DNA of 64,000 nt from Defluviimonas aquaemixtae. GTDB taxonomy: Bacteria > Pseudomonadota > Alphaproteobacteria > Rhodobacterales > Rhodobacteraceae. The position numbers were made by a program, and so were the translations under genes. Below are positions 25,851 through 35,541 of this stretch, piece after piece; positions within the stretch are counted from its first letter, which is position 1; every line of letters begins with the position of its first letter. The stretch lies in assembly GCF_900302475.1 (NCBI RefSeq), contig NZ_OMOQ01000001.1:310001-374000 (forward strand). The letters are read 5' to 3'. A model generated the notes under the pieces. It saw only the letters and a list, made by a program, of their open reading frames with translations, was not told the origin of the DNA and ran no database searches.

Positions 25851-27110
25851 TCAGATCCCGTAGCGCGCGGCGGTCAGGCCGTCGAAGTCGATCTCGGGTT
25901 TCTTGCCCATGACGAGGTCGGCGACGGCGCGGCCCGATCCGGCCGCCATCGTCCAGCCGAGCGTGCCGTGGCCGGTGTTGAGATAGAGGTTGCGGTAGCG
26001 CGTCGGCCCGAGGACCGGTGTGCCGTCCGGCGTCATCGGGCGGAGGCCGGTCCAGCCCTCGGCGCGGTCGAGATCGCCGCCCTTCGGGAAGAGGTCGCCG
26101 ATGACGTGGCGGACCGTATCGGTTGCGTGGGGCCCGAGCTTGTTCGAATAGCCCGCGATCTCGGCGGTGCCCGCCACTCGGATGCGGTCGCCGAGGCGGG
26201 TGATCGCGACCTTGTGGGTTTCGTCCATGATCGTCGATTGCGGCGCGAAAGCGTCGTCGGTGACCGGCAGCGTGACCGAGTAACCCTTGACCGGGTAGAC
26301 CGGGAGGCGGATGTCGATCGGGCCGAGCAGCTTCGGCCCGAAGCTGCCGAGCGCGCAGACATAGGCGTCGCCCTCCACCCGGCCGAGATTCTCGGTCATG
26401 ACGCCGATCACCTCTTCGCCACGCGTCTGAATGAGCCGGATCTTCTGGCCGTAGTGGAAGGTCGCGCCAAGCTCGGCGGTCTTGTCGGCGAGCGCCATCG
26501 TGAACAGCCGACAGTCACCGGTGCGGTCGGCGGTGAGGCGGAGACCGCCCACGAACTTGTCGCGCACGAGTTCGAGCGCGGGTTCGGCGGCGATGCAGCC
26601 GTCGCGGTCGAGCACTTCAAACGGACTGTCGAATTCGGCGAGGATCGCCTGGTCGGCCTTCGACGCCTTGAGCTGCTTCTCCGTCCGGAAAAGCTGCAAC
26701 GTGCCCTGTTCGCGGCCGTCGTAGCCGATCCCGGTCTCGGCGATGAGGTCAGGCATCACGTCGCGGGAGTAATTGGAGACGCGGACCATGCGGGACTTGT
26801 TGAGGTCGTAGGCCTCTTCGGTGCAGTTGGTCAGCATCTGTGCGCCCCATTTCCACATCCGGGGGCTGATGAGGGGCCAGATGAAGAGCGGGCGGCGCTT
26901 CATGAAGAGCCACTTCAGCGCCTTCATCGGGATGCCGGGCGCGGCCCAGGGCGAGGTCATGCCGTAGGACAGCTCGCCCGCATTGGCGTAGCTCGTCTCC
27001 ATCCCGGGGCCGGGCTGGCGGTCGAGGACCACCACCTCCGCCCCCTGCCGAGCGAGGTAGTAGGCGGTGGTGACTCCGATCACGCCTGCGCCCATGACGA
27101 CGACTTTCAT
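25851..27110 (-). CDS. dadA: D-amino acid dehydrogenase, small-subunit type
   Basis: A 419-residue FAD enzyme that deaminates D-amino acids (D-Ala to pyruvate) and feeds electrons to the respiratory chain. It has the N-terminal FAD loop KVVVMGAGVIGVTTAYYLARQG, then LDRQPGPGMETSYANAG and a C-terminal GHGTLGWTMAAGSGRAVADLV, all as in DadA. I chose ATG 27110, with AGGAAAG six bases upstream, because the open frame further left lacks coding character. It converges on the dacB-like gene, 8 bp away; the pairing of a D-Ala-releasing enzyme with D-Ala breakdown may be meaningful. Confidence 0.92.
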   Translation of the reverse strand: MKVVVMGAGVIGVTTAYYLARQGAEVVVLDRQPGPGMETSYANAGELSYGMTSPWAAPGIPMKALKWLFMKRRPLFIWPLISPRMWKWGAQMLTNCTEEAYDLNKSRMVRVSNYSRDVMPDLIAETGIGYDGREQGTLQLFRTEKQLKASKADQAILAEFDSPFEVLDRDGCIAAEPALELVRDKFVGGLRLTADRTGDCRLFTMALADKTAELGATFHYGQKIRLIQTRGEEVIGVMTENLGRVEGDAYVCALGSFGPKLLGPIDIRLPVYPVKGYSVTLPVTDDAFAPQSTIMDETHKVAITRLGDRIRVAGTAEIAGYSNKLGPHATDTVRHVIGDLFPKGGDLDRAEGWTGLRPMTPDGTPVLGPTRYRNLYLNTGHGTLGWTMAAGSGRAVADLVMGKKPEIDFDGLTAARYGI

Positions 27111-27271
27111 AGAGGCTTTCCTGATCCCTGAGGTTCCGGTGTGAAGCATGGCTTCAGGTGCGCGCCGTGGCAATGCCGGTGGCAAAGCGACGGCCACACA
27201 GCCATTTATCGGGCTGCGGGCGCAGAGAGCCGACCAATCTTTCGGATCGCGGTGATCGCTCTTGTTAGGCG

Positions 27272-27694
27272 TTACAGCACCAGATGCCGCGCCCTTGCGC
27301 CCCATTCGATCGCGGCGGCGTGGAGACGGTCGATCTTCAACTCGTGCCGGATCTCTTCGAGAAGCCTCAGTTCGCCCTGGCGGATGCTGCCGTCGGCGGC
27401 GGCGACGTCGCAGCCGAGCGCATAGGCGGTTTCCCAGAGCCGATCAGGCAGCGCGTCGCGGATCATGACGAAAAGGGTGTCGAGTCCGTCGTCGTCTTCC
27501 ATCAGCTTGTAGACGGTCTCGGCAACCTCGCGGACGGTGTCCATGTCGTAGTCGGCGAAGATCGGCAGGTGATTCACCTGTCGCTCAATCGCGACTAGTT
27601 CGGAGGTGCGAATGGTCTCGTCCGAGACCGAGACAGTGACCATGAGCGCGACGAGCGCGTCTTGGGGCGAGAAGGCGGGGAGGGTATGGGTCAC
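27272..27694 (-). CDS. TerB-like (tellurite resistance) domain protein
   Basis: A 140-residue all-helical protein. The start, FSPQDALVALMVTVSVSDETIRTSELVAIERQV, and the later CDVAAADGSIRQGELRLLEEIRHEL match the TerB/TerB-like repeat, where acidic residues bind divalent metal. No other ter genes are near, so tellurite resistance should not be inferred; stand-alone TerB proteins are common in Alphaproteobacteria. It is divergent from lysK, with 112 bp between. Confidence 0.82.
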   Translation of the reverse strand: MTHTLPAFSPQDALVALMVTVSVSDETIRTSELVAIERQVNHLPIFADYDMDTVREVAETVYKLMEDDDGLDTLFVMIRDALPDRLWETAYALGCDVAAADGSIRQGELRLLEEIRHELKIDRLHAAAIEWGARARHLVL

Positions 27695-27806
27695 AGTCCT
27701 GGTCCTTTGATGGCTTGCGGGGCAAATTATTGACGATGCCCCTCGCGTTCAATAGGAAGCGGGCCTTGCGGCACGGCGGGTGCCGGTCTTCGGGAAAGCT
27801 GAACCC

Positions 27807-29387
27807 ATGTCTTCTTTGCGCGATGCAGCGATGTGCTCCAAAGCCTGGCCGTTCGAAGAAGCGCGCCGCGTGCTGAAACGCTACGGGAAGGCGCCGCCGG
27901 AAAAGGGCTATGTGCTCTTTGAGACGGGCTATGGGCCGTCGGGCTTGCCGCATATCGGGACATTCGGCGAGGTGCAGCGGACGACGATGGTCCGGCGGGC
28001 GTTCGAGATCATTTCGGATATCCCGACGAAGCTTATCTGTTTCTCGGACGACCTCGACGGGATGCGGAAGGTGCCCGATAACGTGCCGCACCCGGAGATG
28101 CTGAGGGAACATCTGCAGCGGCCACTGACCTCGGTGCCGGACCCGTTCGGCGAATATCAGAGCTTCGGGGATCACAACAACGCCATGTTGCGGCGGTTCC
28201 TGGATACGTTCGGCTTCGAATACGAGTTCATCTCGGCCACCGAATTCTACAAGTCAGGCCGGTTCGACGAGATCCTGCTGCGCTGCTGCGAGCGCTACGA
28301 CGCGATCATGGAGATCATGCTCGCGTCGCTCAGGGAGGAGCGGCAGCAGACCTATTCCTGCTTCCTGCCGCTCCATCCAGAGACGGGGCGGGTACTTTAC
28401 GTGCCTATGAAAGAGGTCAACGCGAAGGATGGCACGATCACTTTCGACGATGAGGACGGGAAGGAATGGACGCTGCCGGTGACGGGCGGGCAGGTGAAGC
28501 TTCAGTGGAAGCCCGATTTCGGTGCGCGATGGGCCGCGCTCGGTGTCGATTTCGAGATGTACGGCAAAGACCATTCGACCAACACGCCGATCTATGACGG
28601 AATCTGCCGTGTGCTGGGCGTGCGGCCTCCGGAGCATTTCACCTATGAACTCTTCCTCGACGAGCAGGGGCAGAAGATCTCGAAGTCGAAGGGCAACGGG
28701 CTGACGATCGACGAGTGGCTGACCTATGCTTCGACGGAGTCACTGGGCTATTTCATGTACCAAAAGCCGAAGACGGCGAAGCGGCTATGGTGGGACGTGA
28801 TTCCGAAGGCAGTCGACGAGTATCACCAGCAGCTTCGTGCCTTCCCGGAACAGACGGTCGAGCAGCAGCTTGCGAACCCGGTCTGGCACATCCACGGCGG
28901 CCAGCCGCCGGTGTCGGACATGGTGGTGCCGTTCGCGATGCTGCTGAACCTCGCGAGCGTGGCGGGGGCGCAGGACAAGTCGGGGCTGTGGGGCTTCATT
29001 CGGCGCTATGCGCCCGACGCGACGCCGGAGGCGAACCCGCAGCTCGATCAGGCGGCGGAGTTCGCGGTGCGCTATTTCCGCGATTTCGTGGCGCCGACGC
29101 GGAAGTTCCGTGCGCCATCCGCGAAGGAGCGGGCGGCGATGGAGGATCTGGTCGGGCGGCTGAAGGTCTGGGATGGCGGGCTCGATGCGGAGGCGTTGCA
29201 GTCGATGGTCTTCGCAGTCGGCAGGGCGCATGAGTTCGAGCCGCTCAGGGACTGGTTCACGGCGCTTTACGAGGTGTTGCTGGGGGCGAGCCAGGGGCCG
29301 CGCTTCGGCGGGTTCATAGCGCTCTTTGGAATCGACGAGACCGTCACGCTGATCGAGCGCGCGCTGCAGGGCGAGATGGTCGCCTGA
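27807..29387 (+). CDS. lysK: Lysine--tRNA ligase, class I
   Basis: A 526-residue class I LysRS, the archaeal-type enzyme also found in Alphaproteobacteria in place of the class II form. The HIGH-like motif is in [13 protein letters not shown] and the KMSKS-like motif is KISKSKGNG. The C-terminal alpha-helical cage is full length. It charges tRNA-Lys in the cytosol. ATG 27807 ([20 protein letters not shown]) matches the usual family N-terminus and has GGGAAAG upstream; a Met nine codons earlier is open but less likely. It is monocistronic by position. Confidence 0.95.
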   Translation: MSSLRDAAMCSKAWPFEEARRVLKRYGKAPPEKGYVLFETGYGPSGLPHIGTFGEVQRTTMVRRAFEIISDIPTKLICFSDDLDGMRKVPDNVPHPEMLREHLQRPLTSVPDPFGEYQSFGDHNNAMLRRFLDTFGFEYEFISATEFYKSGRFDEILLRCCERYDAIMEIMLASLREERQQTYSCFLPLHPETGRVLYVPMKEVNAKDGTITFDDEDGKEWTLPVTGGQVKLQWKPDFGARWAALGVDFEMYGKDHSTNTPIYDGICRVLGVRPPEHFTYELFLDEQGQKISKSKGNGLTIDEWLTYASTESLGYFMYQKPKTAKRLWWDVIPKAVDEYHQQLRAFPEQTVEQQLANPVWHIHGGQPPVSDMVVPFAMLLNLASVAGAQDKSGLWGFIRRYAPDATPEANPQLDQAAEFAVRYFRDFVAPTRKFRAPSAKERAAMEDLVGRLKVWDGGLDAEALQSMVFAVGRAHEFEPLRDWFTALYEVLLGASQGPRFGGFIALFGIDETVTLIERALQGEMVA

Positions 29388-29402
29388 CCCCGGACGGGGC
29401 GG

Positions 29403-30272
29403 TCAGCCGAATGTGATCTGCCACCAGCCGCGCCAGCGGCGCGAGAGATTGCGGGCGGGTTCACTGAGAAAGAGCGTCGAGAGGCGCTGGGCATTTCTCA
29501 CAAGCGCCGTTTCGTCGGCGAGGGCCAGGTCGCGCAGCTTCTCCGCACCCGCCATCGGCTCTAGCGCCTCGGCCAGAAGCGCGAGGTCGCGCGCATCGCC
29601 GAGGGTCTCGCCCAGCGTGTCGGCGACCGCGACGTGGTGCGCCATCATCTCGGGCCAGATCGGCTCGAGCAGGCGGGCGTGATACCAGTGGTCCTTGATG
29701 CGCTTGCGCCAGCGGTGCAGGGTTGCGCCGCTGGGCGCTGCGGCGGCTCTGGTCTTGGCGGATTGCGCGGCCTTCCAGGTGTGTTCGAGCCCGCCCGCGA
29801 GCGCATCGAAGCCCTTGCTGCCGATTTTCCAGAGCTGGACGCGCGCCGCGATTTCGGCGATGGCCGCGCGATGTGCTTTCAGCAAGTCTTCGGCGCTGGT
29901 CGCAGGCGCGTCGAGTGCGCTTGACGGCAGGACTTCGGCCCGGATGCGGGCCACGGTCTTGGCAGGCATCCCGGCGCGCTGTGCGATGGAGTCGAAGTGC
30001 AGGGCCAGGATATCGGCATCGCGCAGTCCGGAGATGATCCTGGCTGCATTGCGGAGTGCCGTGTTTTCCCTGTTGAAGCGGTTGAAGTCGGGACGGGCCA
30101 GCCGCAGGAGCCCGCGGGTCTTCTTCACGTTCTTCCTGAGTTCGTGAACCAACTCGGGTCGGTCGAGGCTGGACTTGTCGATCAGAGCAAGCGAGGCCTC
30201 CAGACGTTCGCGCGCTATTCGCCGCACGGCTGTTGTGACCGACTTGTCCATTTCGGAGAATGCCAACGCCAT
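29403..30272 (-). CDS. CHAD domain protein
   Basis: A 289-residue, entirely helical protein with the CHAD pattern: ELVHELRKNVKKTRGLLRL and LHRWRKRIKDHWYHARLL, each with conserved His and several Lys/Arg on helix faces. CHAD proteins bind inorganic polyphosphate and often sit on polyphosphate granules. There is no CYTH domain, so the triphosphatase partner is missing. ATG 30272 has GAGGGG a few bases upstream; a GTG six bases earlier overlaps that site. It is convergent with lysK and divergent from the DUF4864 gene. Confidence 0.87.
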   Translation of the reverse strand: MALAFSEMDKSVTTAVRRIARERLEASLALIDKSSLDRPELVHELRKNVKKTRGLLRLARPDFNRFNRENTALRNAARIISGLRDADILALHFDSIAQRAGMPAKTVARIRAEVLPSSALDAPATSAEDLLKAHRAAIAEIAARVQLWKIGSKGFDALAGGLEHTWKAAQSAKTRAAAAPSGATLHRWRKRIKDHWYHARLLEPIWPEMMAHHVAVADTLGETLGDARDLALLAEALEPMAGAEKLRDLALADETALVRNAQRLSTLFLSEPARNLSRRWRGWWQITFG

Positions 30273-30378
30273 TCTCACCCCTCGAGGTATTCTGCATGCA
30301 AGATTTTGCGCAGATGACGCGAGTTATGTATCGTATTTGTGGCTTACATCGTCTGAGGCCGGTCAAGGAAGGACTTCG

Positions 30379-30792
30379 ATGCGCCGCCGGGACTTGCTGC
30401 TGTCGCTGCCCATGGCCGTCTTGGTTCTCGCGCCTTCGCTGCGTGCCGGGGACGGAGAGGATGTCCGTGCGGTGATCGGCAGTCAGATCGAGGCGTTCGG
30501 GGCCGAGGATCTGGAGAGCGCCTACGGCTTTGCGTCCCCGATGATCCAGCGCATGTTTCCGACGCCCGAGATATTCGGGCGCATGGTGCGCGAGGGATAC
30601 CCGATGATCTGGCGCCCCGACGGCGTGCGCTATCTCGAGCTCCGCGAGGAGGACGGGCGGCTCTTGCAGCGGATGGAGTTCAGCGACGGCGACGGCCGCA
30701 ATCATCTATTCGACTATGAGATGGTCGAGGGCCCGGACGGCTGGCGGATCAACGGTGTTTACCCGGTTCCCGAGCCCGGCCTGGCCGCGTGA
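30379..30792 (+). CDS. DUF4864 exported protein
   Basis: A 137-residue protein with a signal peptide MRRRDLLLSLPMAVLVLAPSLRA|GD and the DUF4864 body IGSQIEAFGAEDLESAYGFASPMIQRMFPTPEIFGRMVREGYP...GWRINGVYPV, an NTF2-like cone fold. The role is unknown. The start is ATG 30379, with AAGGAAGGA upstream. It is transcribed alone; an intrinsic terminator follows at 30896. Confidence 0.87.
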   Translation: MRRRDLLLSLPMAVLVLAPSLRAGDGEDVRAVIGSQIEAFGAEDLESAYGFASPMIQRMFPTPEIFGRMVREGYPMIWRPDGVRYLELREEDGRLLQRMEFSDGDGRNHLFDYEMVEGPDGWRINGVYPVPEPGLAA

Positions 30793-30895
30793 GGGGCAGG
30801 CAGCGAACGCTGCGATAACCGCCCGGTCACCCTATCACGGTAGAGCTTTGCGACACAGGGCCCGCTTCGGGCTCGCAATTCCCTCTTGAGCAGAA

Positions 30896-30949
30896 CCCGC
30901 AGGCGGCCCGGCAGGACGGGCCGGGTGCCCGGCTGCCGGCGGGCTTTTT
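30896..30949 (+). terminator. Intrinsic terminator before the beta-helix gene
   Basis: Arms 30896-30914 and 30925-30943 pair at 15 of 19 positions, are very GC-rich, and are followed by TTTTT (30945-30949). It sits about 100 bp after the DUF4864 stop. Its place inside the open frame left of 30997 also supports starting the beta-helix protein at 30997 and not earlier. Confidence 0.6.
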
Positions 30950-30996
30950 GGGGTCTGCCGGACGGGGGTCTGAACTGGACAAGGGGTGTCATCGAC

Positions 30997-33294
30997 ATGA
31001 ACAAGGCGATTACCGACGGGCTGGTCTTCACGCCGCCGCAATTCGAGAACGGGCTGGACGTCTGGTCGGCCGGCGACGGGACGCCCGGGTCGCCGACCTA
31101 TGCGGGGTCGCCCAATGCGGCGCTGGTGCCGGCCGATCAGGATTTTGGCGGCTGTCTGGAGCTTCTGAAGAACATCACCACGACGAAACTTCGCTACATG
31201 GGCGATACGCCGATCCTGCCCGGCTGCTACCTGCGCATCCGCGCCCGCGTGAAGGCGATGAGCGGCAATCTGCCCGCGGTGCGCATCGCCGCCTGGGCCG
31301 GCGGCGCGGGTGGGGCGCATGTGACGGGCGTCACCGAGACCGGGCCGAGCGTGCAGCTGACTGCCTACGGCAAGGTCGAGACCGTCGAGGCGATCGTCGG
31401 CACGGGCGCGCGGACGGGCGTGAACATGGCCTGGGGCACGGGCACGCTTTACGGGCATTTCGGGATTGACCTCACGGGGCCGAATGGTGGGGTCGTCCGC
31501 ATCGACGACATCGAAATCGAAGATGTCACCTCGGCCTTCCTGCGCACCATGATGGACTGGGTTGACGTGCGCGACTACGGTGCGAAGGGGGACGGTGTGA
31601 CCGACGACTCGGCAGCCTTCGACGCCGCCGACGCCGCCGCCGATGCCACGGGCCGGGACCTGTTCGTGTCCGAAGGAACCTATTTCCTCAACGCCGACGT
31701 GACGCTCGAAGCGCCGGCGCGGTTTGAGGGAAAGGTCACCATGCCCGCCAATCGCCGCCTGTCGATGACGCGGAGCTTCGATTTGCCGTCCTACGCGGCG
31801 GCGTTCGGCAGCGAGGAGGAGGGGTTCAAGAAGGCGTTCCAGGCGCTTCTGAATTTCTCCGATCACGACTCGCTGGACCTGAAGGGTCGGCGGATCGAGG
31901 TGACGGCGCCGATCGACTTGCAGGCGTCAGTCAGTAACAAGACGACCTTCGCCACACGCCGGGTGATCCGTAACGGTCAGTTCAACGTCATCTCTGGATC
32001 GGCGTGGAACCCGACCGTCGTGACATCGCAGGCGAGCTATTCGACCTCGAACCCGACGACACTGACCGGGGTCGCGAACATCGCCAACATTACCGTGGGT
32101 GCGCTCGTTGAGGGCACCGGCGTCGGCCGCGAGATCTACGTGAAGGCGGTCAACGTGGGCGCAGGCACGCTGACGCTGTCCAATCCGCTTTACGGCGCGG
32201 CCGGCACGCAGGTCTACACCTTCACGCGGTTCAAATATGTGCTCGACTTCGGCGGCTTCGACTCGCTGTCGCAGATGGCACTCGAGAACATTGACATCCA
32301 GTGCAACGGCGAGGCGAGCGGCATCAACCTCGCGCCGTCGGGCATCGTGTTCCAGATCCGCGACAGTTTCATCCAGAACCCGAAAAACCGGGGCATCACG
32401 TCTATGGGGACAGGCTGCCAAGGCATGATGATCGACCGCTGCCAGTTCCTGTCGGCCGAAGGGCCGCTTCTGGCGCAGGACCGCGTGTCCATCGCGTTCA
32501 ACACGAACGGCAACGACGTGAAGCTGAGGAACTGCCGGGCGGTGAACTTCCGTCACTTCGGGATCATGGCGGGGGCGGGGAGCCTGATCGTCGGCAACCA
32601 CTTCTTCCAGGCAGACAGCGCACCGGCGGGTGTGCGCCTGGCGGGGCTGGTGCTGATCGGCACAGATCTCAGGACCGCGATCACCGGCAACTCGATCGAC
32701 AACGCCTTCATCGAGTGGACGAACGAGCACGAGGCAGATCCCGATTTCTTCAGCCAGTATTCGTTCGGCGGGCTAACGATCACCGGCAACGTCTTCACGG
32801 TGTCGGACAGCGCGCCCTGGTTCAGCTGGATCGTCGTCAAGCCCTACGGATCGGGGCACTTCATCCAGTCGCTTAACGTCACCGCGAACGCATTCAAGGC
32901 GTTCAATGGGAATATCGACCGGGTGGAGAAGGTGGACACGACCTTTGCCCCCCTGGACAACAGCCGGATGCGCAACATCTGGTTCGAAGGCAACACCTTC
33001 ACCGCCGTGAATCAGGTGATCGCGAACCCCGTCATCTACGAGTTCACGCAAGGCTCGGCGGCGTCGACCTGGACGGTGAATCCGGGCGCTTATCTACCCC
33101 TCGGCGGCTGGGCACGAACGGTCGAGGCCATGGTGCCGCAAGGTGCCATCACCGGACCCGCGGGCGAGCGGCGGTCGGATATGCCCTATGTCGATGTCGA
33201 GCAGGGCGCGCAAAAGCAGAACGTCACGCTCAACTGGCTAGCGGCTTCGAAGGGCAAGGTGCGGGTCTCGGTTCGGATGGACAGCCCCTACTGA
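30997..33294 (+). CDS. Right-handed beta-helix (pectate lyase-like/GH28-related) protein
   Basis: A 765-residue protein. About 1-185 is a jelly-roll-like N-terminal region (QFENGLDVWSAGDGTPG...). About 188-230 has WVDVRDYGAKGDGVTDDSAAF, the start motif of the Pectate_lyase_3/GH28-related family. The remainder shows repeated coils (GNHFF, ITGNSID, ITGNVFT, FEGNTFT, with N-x-F/I steps) of a right-handed beta helix. No signal peptide is visible. Relatives are polysaccharide lyases/hydrolases and phage tail spikes. ATG 30997 has AAGGGG ten bases upstream. No sugar-degradation or phage gene is adjacent, so substrate and site are open. Confidence 0.82.
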   Translation: MNKAITDGLVFTPPQFENGLDVWSAGDGTPGSPTYAGSPNAALVPADQDFGGCLELLKNITTTKLRYMGDTPILPGCYLRIRARVKAMSGNLPAVRIAAWAGGAGGAHVTGVTETGPSVQLTAYGKVETVEAIVGTGARTGVNMAWGTGTLYGHFGIDLTGPNGGVVRIDDIEIEDVTSAFLRTMMDWVDVRDYGAKGDGVTDDSAAFDAADAAADATGRDLFVSEGTYFLNADVTLEAPARFEGKVTMPANRRLSMTRSFDLPSYAAAFGSEEEGFKKAFQALLNFSDHDSLDLKGRRIEVTAPIDLQASVSNKTTFATRRVIRNGQFNVISGSAWNPTVVTSQASYSTSNPTTLTGVANIANITVGALVEGTGVGREIYVKAVNVGAGTLTLSNPLYGAAGTQVYTFTRFKYVLDFGGFDSLSQMALENIDIQCNGEASGINLAPSGIVFQIRDSFIQNPKNRGITSMGTGCQGMMIDRCQFLSAEGPLLAQDRVSIAFNTNGNDVKLRNCRAVNFRHFGIMAGAGSLIVGNHFFQADSAPAGVRLAGLVLIGTDLRTAITGNSIDNAFIEWTNEHEADPDFFSQYSFGGLTITGNVFTVSDSAPWFSWIVVKPYGSGHFIQSLNVTANAFKAFNGNIDRVEKVDTTFAPLDNSRMRNIWFEGNTFTAVNQVIANPVIYEFTQGSAASTWTVNPGAYLPLGGWARTVEAMVPQGAITGPAGERRSDMPYVDVEQGAQKQNVTLNWLAASKGKVRVSVRMDSPY

Positions 33295-33334
33295 CGGGCA
33301 GACGCGGCGGGCGGGGCACCGCCCTGCCCGTTCG

Positions 33335-35050
33335 TCAGAGCGGCGGAGGCGGCGGCACCGCCGAAAGGATCTCTGCCCAGAGAAGCCTCCGGTCGATCGG
33401 CTTCGTGACATAGCCGTTCAGGCCGAGTCCGATGAAATGGTCGCGACGGTAAGTGACGGAATCCGCCGTAAGCGCCACGACAGGGATTTCGGACCATTCA
33501 CGGCGGGAGGCGCGGATCTCGCGGAACGTCGCCTCGCCATCCATGTCGGGCATATTCATGTCCAGGAGCACGAAGTCGAAGTTGTCAGAGGCGAGCCGAT
33601 CGAGCGCATCCGAGCCGCCGCCAGCCTCCACCGCCTCGATCCGAAGCGCGCGCAGCATCTGCACGACGACGAAGCGGTTGGTCGCGATGTCGTCCACGAC
33701 AAGCGCGCGGAGCCGCCCATAGACGGTTTCTGCGCCGGTGTCCGGCGGTTCGGGGACCATCACGAACGGCAGCTCGATCCGGGCGACAAAGCTGCCGTCG
33801 GGCGCCTTTAGGATAGCGGAGCGCGCGCCCATTACGTCGGAAATCCGGTTCACCAGCGTCATCGAGAGCGGTTCGCCGGCGCGCGGGTCCGGCTCGGGGT
33901 CCGAGATCCGAGCAGGTTCGCGGCCGGCCAGCGTCAGCCGGAGCCGGTCCTTCCGTCCGGGAGCGAGTGCGCAGCGAATGTCGAGCCGCGCGGGCTGTTC
34001 GTCGCCTTGCGAGGTCAGCACCATCGTCGCGAGATGGCTGAGGCACTTGCGCAGAAGAAGCGGATCGAACCGCCCGAATTCAGGCACCTCCTGCGCGATC
34101 TCGATCGTGATCTCGGGCGGGCAGTCCGCGGGGACCGGCAGCTTCATCGATGCGATCATCTCCAGCTCTTGCCGGATGACGGCAGTGACGGGGGTAAAAC
34201 GGATCTCGCCTTCGGTCGCCGACGACAGGTCTATAACGTCCTCCACGAGCATCTTCAGTCCGCGCGCGCCGGTCTGGATCGCGGCCGCGTGGCGCTTGAC
34301 TGCGGCTGTCTTGGCCTCGCCCTCGAGCAGATCGCTGTGGCCGAGGACGGCGTTTAGCGGCGTCCTGATCTCGTGGCTGAGAGCGGACAGGAAGCGCGTC
34401 TTTGCCCGGCTCGCCGCGCGCGCCTCGTCCACGGCCTTGACGAGTTCGTTCTGGGCGCGGTGGTTCTGCACGAGTGCGGAGAGGAAATATCCGATCAGAA
34501 CGATCGCGCCGGCCGTCGCGAGCGCCGCGTAGTCGCCCGCACCGGAGTCGCCCAGGTCTTGCATCGGCATCCAGAGAAGCGCGAGGGCCGGGGGGAGGCC
34601 GCTCGTGATACCCATCGCGAGATGGGTAGACCGTACCACGCACGTATTCAGAAGCGCGCCGATGAGGGCGAGCACGCCGGTGAACTTGAGCAGCGGATCG
34701 CCATACTGCCAGACGAGAAGCGCGGGCACCGAGTAGACCGCGACGCCGAACGCGGAATTCGCCAGAACCGCGGCGCGGCGTCCCCCAGTGGGGTTCTCGT
34801 CGAAGGCGAGCATGAGTTGGCGCTGGGCGACTTCGGTCCCGACACTGATGAGGTAGGTCAGGAACACTACCCAAAACGGCAGCACAACTCCGAAGATAAC
34901 ACAGCTGAGGGCAACGCCAAGCTGACGCGAGACGAGATCACGTTCCAGACGGACCCGTTGGCGCCGCATCTCGTCCTGCAAGTCCCTGCGATCCGTCATC
35001 ACAATACGCCGTAAACCATTGACGCCACATCTTGATTGGATGGGCGTCAC
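33335..35050 (-). CDS. Hybrid sensor histidine kinase/response regulator with a degenerate ATPase domain
   Basis: A 571-residue protein. Residues about 40-205 hold six membrane helices. The H-box SALSHEIRTPLNAVLGHSDLL is intact (His near 226). The following ATP-binding region lacks a recognisable N-box Asn and the D-x-G-x-G loop. A receiver domain at about 450-565 is complete (DD in LVVDDIATN, phospho-acceptor in LLDMNMPDMDG, YVTKPID). GTG 35050 overlaps the upstream HugZ-like stop (GTGA), giving coupling; ATG 34999 (MTDRRDLQDEM) is the alternative. No output DNA-binding domain is present. Confidence 0.85.
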   Translation of the reverse strand: MTPIQSRCGVNGLRRIVMTDRRDLQDEMRRQRVRLERDLVSRQLGVALSCVIFGVVLPFWVVFLTYLISVGTEVAQRQLMLAFDENPTGGRRAAVLANSAFGVAVYSVPALLVWQYGDPLLKFTGVLALIGALLNTCVVRSTHLAMGITSGLPPALALLWMPMQDLGDSGAGDYAALATAGAIVLIGYFLSALVQNHRAQNELVKAVDEARAASRAKTRFLSALSHEIRTPLNAVLGHSDLLEGEAKTAAVKRHAAAIQTGARGLKMLVEDVIDLSSATEGEIRFTPVTAVIRQELEMIASMKLPVPADCPPEITIEIAQEVPEFGRFDPLLLRKCLSHLATMVLTSQGDEQPARLDIRCALAPGRKDRLRLTLAGREPARISDPEPDPRAGEPLSMTLVNRISDVMGARSAILKAPDGSFVARIELPFVMVPEPPDTGAETVYGRLRALVVDDIATNRFVVVQMLRALRIEAVEAGGGSDALDRLASDNFDFVLLDMNMPDMDGEATFREIRASRREWSEIPVVALTADSVTYRRDHFIGLGLNGYVTKPIDRRLLWAEILSAVPPPPPL

Positions 35051-35541
35051 GTCACTGTAAGGTCATTCTCCGAAAGTGCATAGGCCCTAGCAAATCCGGC
35101 ATTAAGATGGCCGTCTGCAACGTCGAATGCCACGAAGTGAAAATCCGCGAAATCGATGTAGAGCGCGGCCTTGGGGTGAGAGGCCAGCCACGCAGCGCGC
35201 AGCGCCGGATGTTCGGAATTGTCCCGGGCAATGAAGCGGGCAGAGGCGCGCAGCGTCAGGCGCGGATGAGTGAGGGGATCACCCCTCTGCCCCGGTTCAC
35301 CGATGAGTAGCGCCACGCGTGGATCGGAGCGCAGCGCGCGGGTGTGGATCGCAAGGTCGGAGACGAGCGATATGGGCGTGCCCGCGCGCGTCAGGCCAAA
35401 GCCCACGCGACTGACGAAGGGGGCGCCGGTTTCGATCTCCATCACGGCGAGCACGGCTGTGCGCGCGTCCTTGAGCAGCGCGATCGCCTGCTGCCGCGCA
35501 TCTTCATCGGCTTCGCGGATCGGATTGATCTTGTCGCTCAT
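35047..35541 (-). CDS. HugZ-like pyridoxamine-phosphate-oxidase-fold protein
   Basis: A 164-residue FMN-binding split-barrel protein: ARQQAIALLKDARTAVLAVME...APFVSRVGFG, then PLTHPRLTLRASARFI and a C-terminal FADFHFVAFDVADGHLNAGFARAYAL, the pattern of HugZ-type proteins that handle haem or use FMN. HugZ itself degrades haem; the haem-binding C-terminal extension is short here, so an FMN-linked oxidoreductase role is as likely. ATG 35541 has AAGG upstream. Its stop overlaps the start of the histidine kinase gene, so they form a two-gene operon. Confidence 0.8.
   Translation of the reverse strand: MSDKINPIREADEDARQQAIALLKDARTAVLAVMEIETGAPFVSRVGFGLTRAGTPISLVSDLAIHTRALRSDPRVALLIGEPGQRGDPLTHPRLTLRASARFIARDNSEHPALRAAWLASHPKAALYIDFADFHFVAFDVADGHLNAGFARAYALSENDLTVT

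Noticed and set aside
27272..27694. Tellurite resistance island
   Set aside because: Only a lone TerB-like gene is present; no terZ/A/C/D/E genes are nearby.
30997..33294. Prophage tail-spike interpretation for the beta-helix gene
   Set aside because: No capsid, tail, integrase or lysis genes lie near, and base composition matches the chromosome; kept as an open alternative only.
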